From Mucilaginibacter sp. 44-25 (GTDB taxonomy: Bacteria; Bacteroidota; Bacteroidia; Sphingobacteriales; Sphingobacteriaceae): a stretch of 64,000 nt of DNA. The notes below the pieces were generated by a model, which did no database searches, had not been told where the DNA came from, and saw only the letters and a program-made list of their open reading frames with translations. Where the stretch lies: positions 124,001-188,000 of the forward strand of contig MKTS01000003.1 in the NCBI GenBank assembly GCA_001898335.1. The letters run 5' to 3'. Position 1 is the stretch's first letter. Every line of letters starts with the position of its first letter. Positions 62,666-64,000 of the stretch are shown here, in pieces. Made by a program: the position numbers and the translations under genes.

Positions 62666-63377
62666 AATGAATAGAAAATTCTCTTTTGAAGATTTTGAAA
62701 AAGGCTTAATGTTGGCAGGACTCATTGCGCCATCGTCAATACAAGAGCATCAGGAACTGACAAGTTTACAAGCATATGAAAAGTCGTTGAAGGAAAAGGA
62801 CAGTCAAACTTATTTTAAAAGAGTGGTTTTGGCTGCGGAGATCGTAGAAAGTTTATATAATGAGCCCTCATTGGGGAAGGTAAAATTTCAGAAACTTGTT
62901 TACCTGTGCGAACACGTAGCCGAAATGGGGTTAACGGAGCGCTATGATAAAAAGGCGGCAGGACCTTTCGATAACAAATTCATGCACTCAATTGGCAAAG
63001 AGTTCCGGAAACAGAAATGGTTTGCAATAGAACAATCCAAGACTGACAATTACACCCGGTATAAGTTTGTGCCGCTTGAAAAACATGAAACATATAAAGG
63101 CTATTATAATAACTACTTTGGTGAGGTGAATGATAAGATACAATATATCATAGAGTTATTCAGGAAACAGAAAACAGAATTTACCGAACTGGCAACGACT
63201 GTTTTCGCCTGTTACCTCGAACTAAAAAACAAGAACGCTATTATCAATCGTTTTTCATTGATTGACCTGTTTTATAACTGGGCGGAAAGCAAAAAGCGGT
63301 TTTCCGAAGATGAGATTACCAAATCATTTGAATGGCTACGTCAAAAAGGCTTGATAACACACACTGAATTAAAGTGA
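62655..63377 (+). CDS. Panacea/SocA-like (DUF4065-type) protein
   Basis: About 240 residues; the start could be 62637, 62655 or 62667, all close to the sigma-like stop at 62665. The central block SLGKVKFQKLVYLCEHVAEM followed by KKAAGPFDNKFMHSIGK matches the LQKLLY...GP pattern of the Panacea/SocA antitoxin domain; I recall close relatives beside restriction-modification genes. Coupled to the sigma-like gene by overlap. It may neutralise a toxin or act as an adaptor in the island. Confidence 0.65.
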   Translation: MKTEMNRKFSFEDFEKGLMLAGLIAPSSIQEHQELTSLQAYEKSLKEKDSQTYFKRVVLAAEIVESLYNEPSLGKVKFQKLVYLCEHVAEMGLTERYDKKAAGPFDNKFMHSIGKEFRKQKWFAIEQSKTDNYTRYKFVPLEKHETYKGYYNNYFGEVNDKIQYIIELFRKQKTEFTELATTVFACYLELKNKNAIINRFSLIDLFYNWAESKKRFSEDEITKSFEWLRQKGLITHTELK

Positions 63378-63725
63378 TTATTTATTTGGCCTTACACGCA
63401 ATAATAAATACTTCACTTACTCCTGTAATGTCTATAATGGATAATAAATAGTTATCTATCGTTGGTCGTTAATATCGCCATGTAGCGTGGCACAAGGAGA
63501 TTATCGCTTATTTATTTAAAATGAAATTTTCAGGCGAAAAACTTATTAACCGTTTAAAAGAAGCAGAAGATTATGAGCGGTCGAGTTGGTTCGAAATATC
63601 TTTAGCAAAAACTGCGTTTCTAACATGCTAAAATTTCAATGTAGAAAACGGCTTTTTACTCGAAATAGTACCCCTTAAAGGTGTCTTCCTTTTTCAGTGC
63701 TCCCACTTGGCTTGGGGGGCTATTA
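63378..63725. other. Gap with a possible gene remnant
   Basis: 348 bases. The only item is a 36-codon reading frame at 63521-63631 (+), starting MKFSGEKLINRLKEAEDYERSSWFEI when read in two pieces, with protein-like composition but no known family; it may be the truncated start of a lost gene. No promoter element or hairpin that I would defend. Confidence 0.35.
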
Positions 63726-64000
63726 TTAGCTTAAGTTCAACATGGTGACCAGATCATTGGATTCTTCGATGATCCATTGGTCTTGCGATATCAGTGTATC
63801 GATAAGGCTGAGTTCCTCTGTGTTAAAGGTACCGGTGTCTGCCAGTTCATCCCGCTTGGTCTTGTTTTGCCATAGACTTCGGTGTTCTGTTTCTGAGATG
63901 CTTTTGGGCATTCCGTTCGGCAATAGTAAAGTAATATTTGGTATCTTTTGTTTGACCAATGGGTATATGATGAACAGGCCGTCATAGTCCCAATCACAGG
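63726..64000 (-). CDS. TOPRIM-like protein, C-terminal part (cut by window edge)
   Basis: Ninety codons visible, open to the edge. The visible part begins CDWDYDGLFIIYPLVK, then ITLLLPNGMPKS and ends NDLVTMLNLS. An Asp-x-Asp in DWDYDGL followed by this pattern is seen in TOPRIM-type domains, including the C-terminal domain of Wadjet JetD and OLD-like nucleases. The assignment to a system needs the missing N-terminus. Confidence 0.5.
   Translation of the reverse strand, partial: CDWDYDGLFIIYPLVKQKIPNITLLLPNGMPKSISETEHRSLWQNKTKRDELADTGTFNTEELSLIDTLISQDQWIIEESNDLVTMLNLS

Larger units (their letters stand above)
54239..64000. mobile_element. tRNA-Asp-integrated element carrying defence genes (right end beyond window)
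   Basis: Starts at the tRNA-Asp 3' end with an integrase facing inwards, then carries only defence-type or unknown genes (AbiV-like, PIN-like, type II CBASS, sigma-like plus Panacea-like, TOPRIM-like). The sequence looks more AT-rich than the left part. I found no second copy of the tRNA 3' end in the window, so the right boundary is not seen and the left one is inferred. Confidence 0.7.

Overview
The window looks like a chromosomal segment of a Bacteroidota bacterium, most likely Sphingobacteriaceae close to Mucilaginibacter or Pedobacter. Grounds: TonB-dependent receptors with carboxypeptidase-like N-termini, LytTR/His_kinase two-component pairs, the TAnnTTTG promoter element before several RNA and protein genes, almost no Shine-Dalgarno use, tRNA genes without encoded CCA, and protein sequences typical of that family. 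The genus is inferred from general family resemblance, not from a search.

Layout. 1-10.5 kb: a cytosolic cupin/aldo-keto reductase pair, a LytTR two-component pair on the other strand, then a run of eight genes whose products all carry export signals (carboxylesterase, Mn-type cupin, NTF2-like protein, Tat-type aldo-keto reductase, SMP-30-like propeller, PQQ-type sugar dehydrogenase, cytochrome c, flavodoxin). It reads as a periplasmic oxidoreductive pathway with a cytosolic counterpart. 10.5-11.1 kb: tRNA-Glu and a likely remnant of an integrated element. 11.2-17.7 kb: an ergothioneine cluster (egtB, egtD) behind an OpuC/EgtUV-like ABC transporter whose fused binding domain appears circularly permuted, plus a flavoprotein disulfide reductase. 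17.8-28.2 kb: housekeeping and envelope genes (SPFH protein, lpxH, prfA, a degenerate ApbE-like protein, an OmpR/HisKA pair, an OmpA-type lipoprotein, hisS). 28.2-36.5 kb: amidase, a second LytTR pair, an ABC exporter, and a TonB receptor divergent from a DtxR-family regulator with a long palindrome between them.

37.0-37.5 kb holds the most unusual chromosomal feature: two tandem tRNA-like genes of about 112 and 117 nt with a promoter, a terminator, compensatory changes in the acceptor stem and in a very long variable arm, an intact T arm and D-loop GG, but an abnormal anticodon arm. 38-42 kb holds glycosyltransferases and a polysaccharide deacetylase; 42-49 kb fumC, a secreted S1/P1-type nuclease, a large TonB-type outer-membrane protein and a collagen-like lipoprotein; 49.4-54.0 kb a complete xylose catabolic operon (xylB-xylA-symporter).

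From 54.2 kb to the right edge lies an integrative element: tRNA-Asp is followed by a tyrosine recombinase, then defence genes: a frameshifted AbiV-like gene, a PIN-like protein, a four-gene translationally coupled type II CBASS operon (CD-NTase, Cap2 E1/E2, Cap3 JAB protease, and a membrane effector with a Rossmann-like C-terminus that I cannot match to a standard CBASS effector), a divergent sigma-factor-like gene plus a Panacea/SocA-like gene, with an 18-bp-arm inverted repeat between the two divergent units, and finally the C-terminal part of a TOPRIM-like protein cut by the window edge. The right attachment site was not found and is presumably outside the window.
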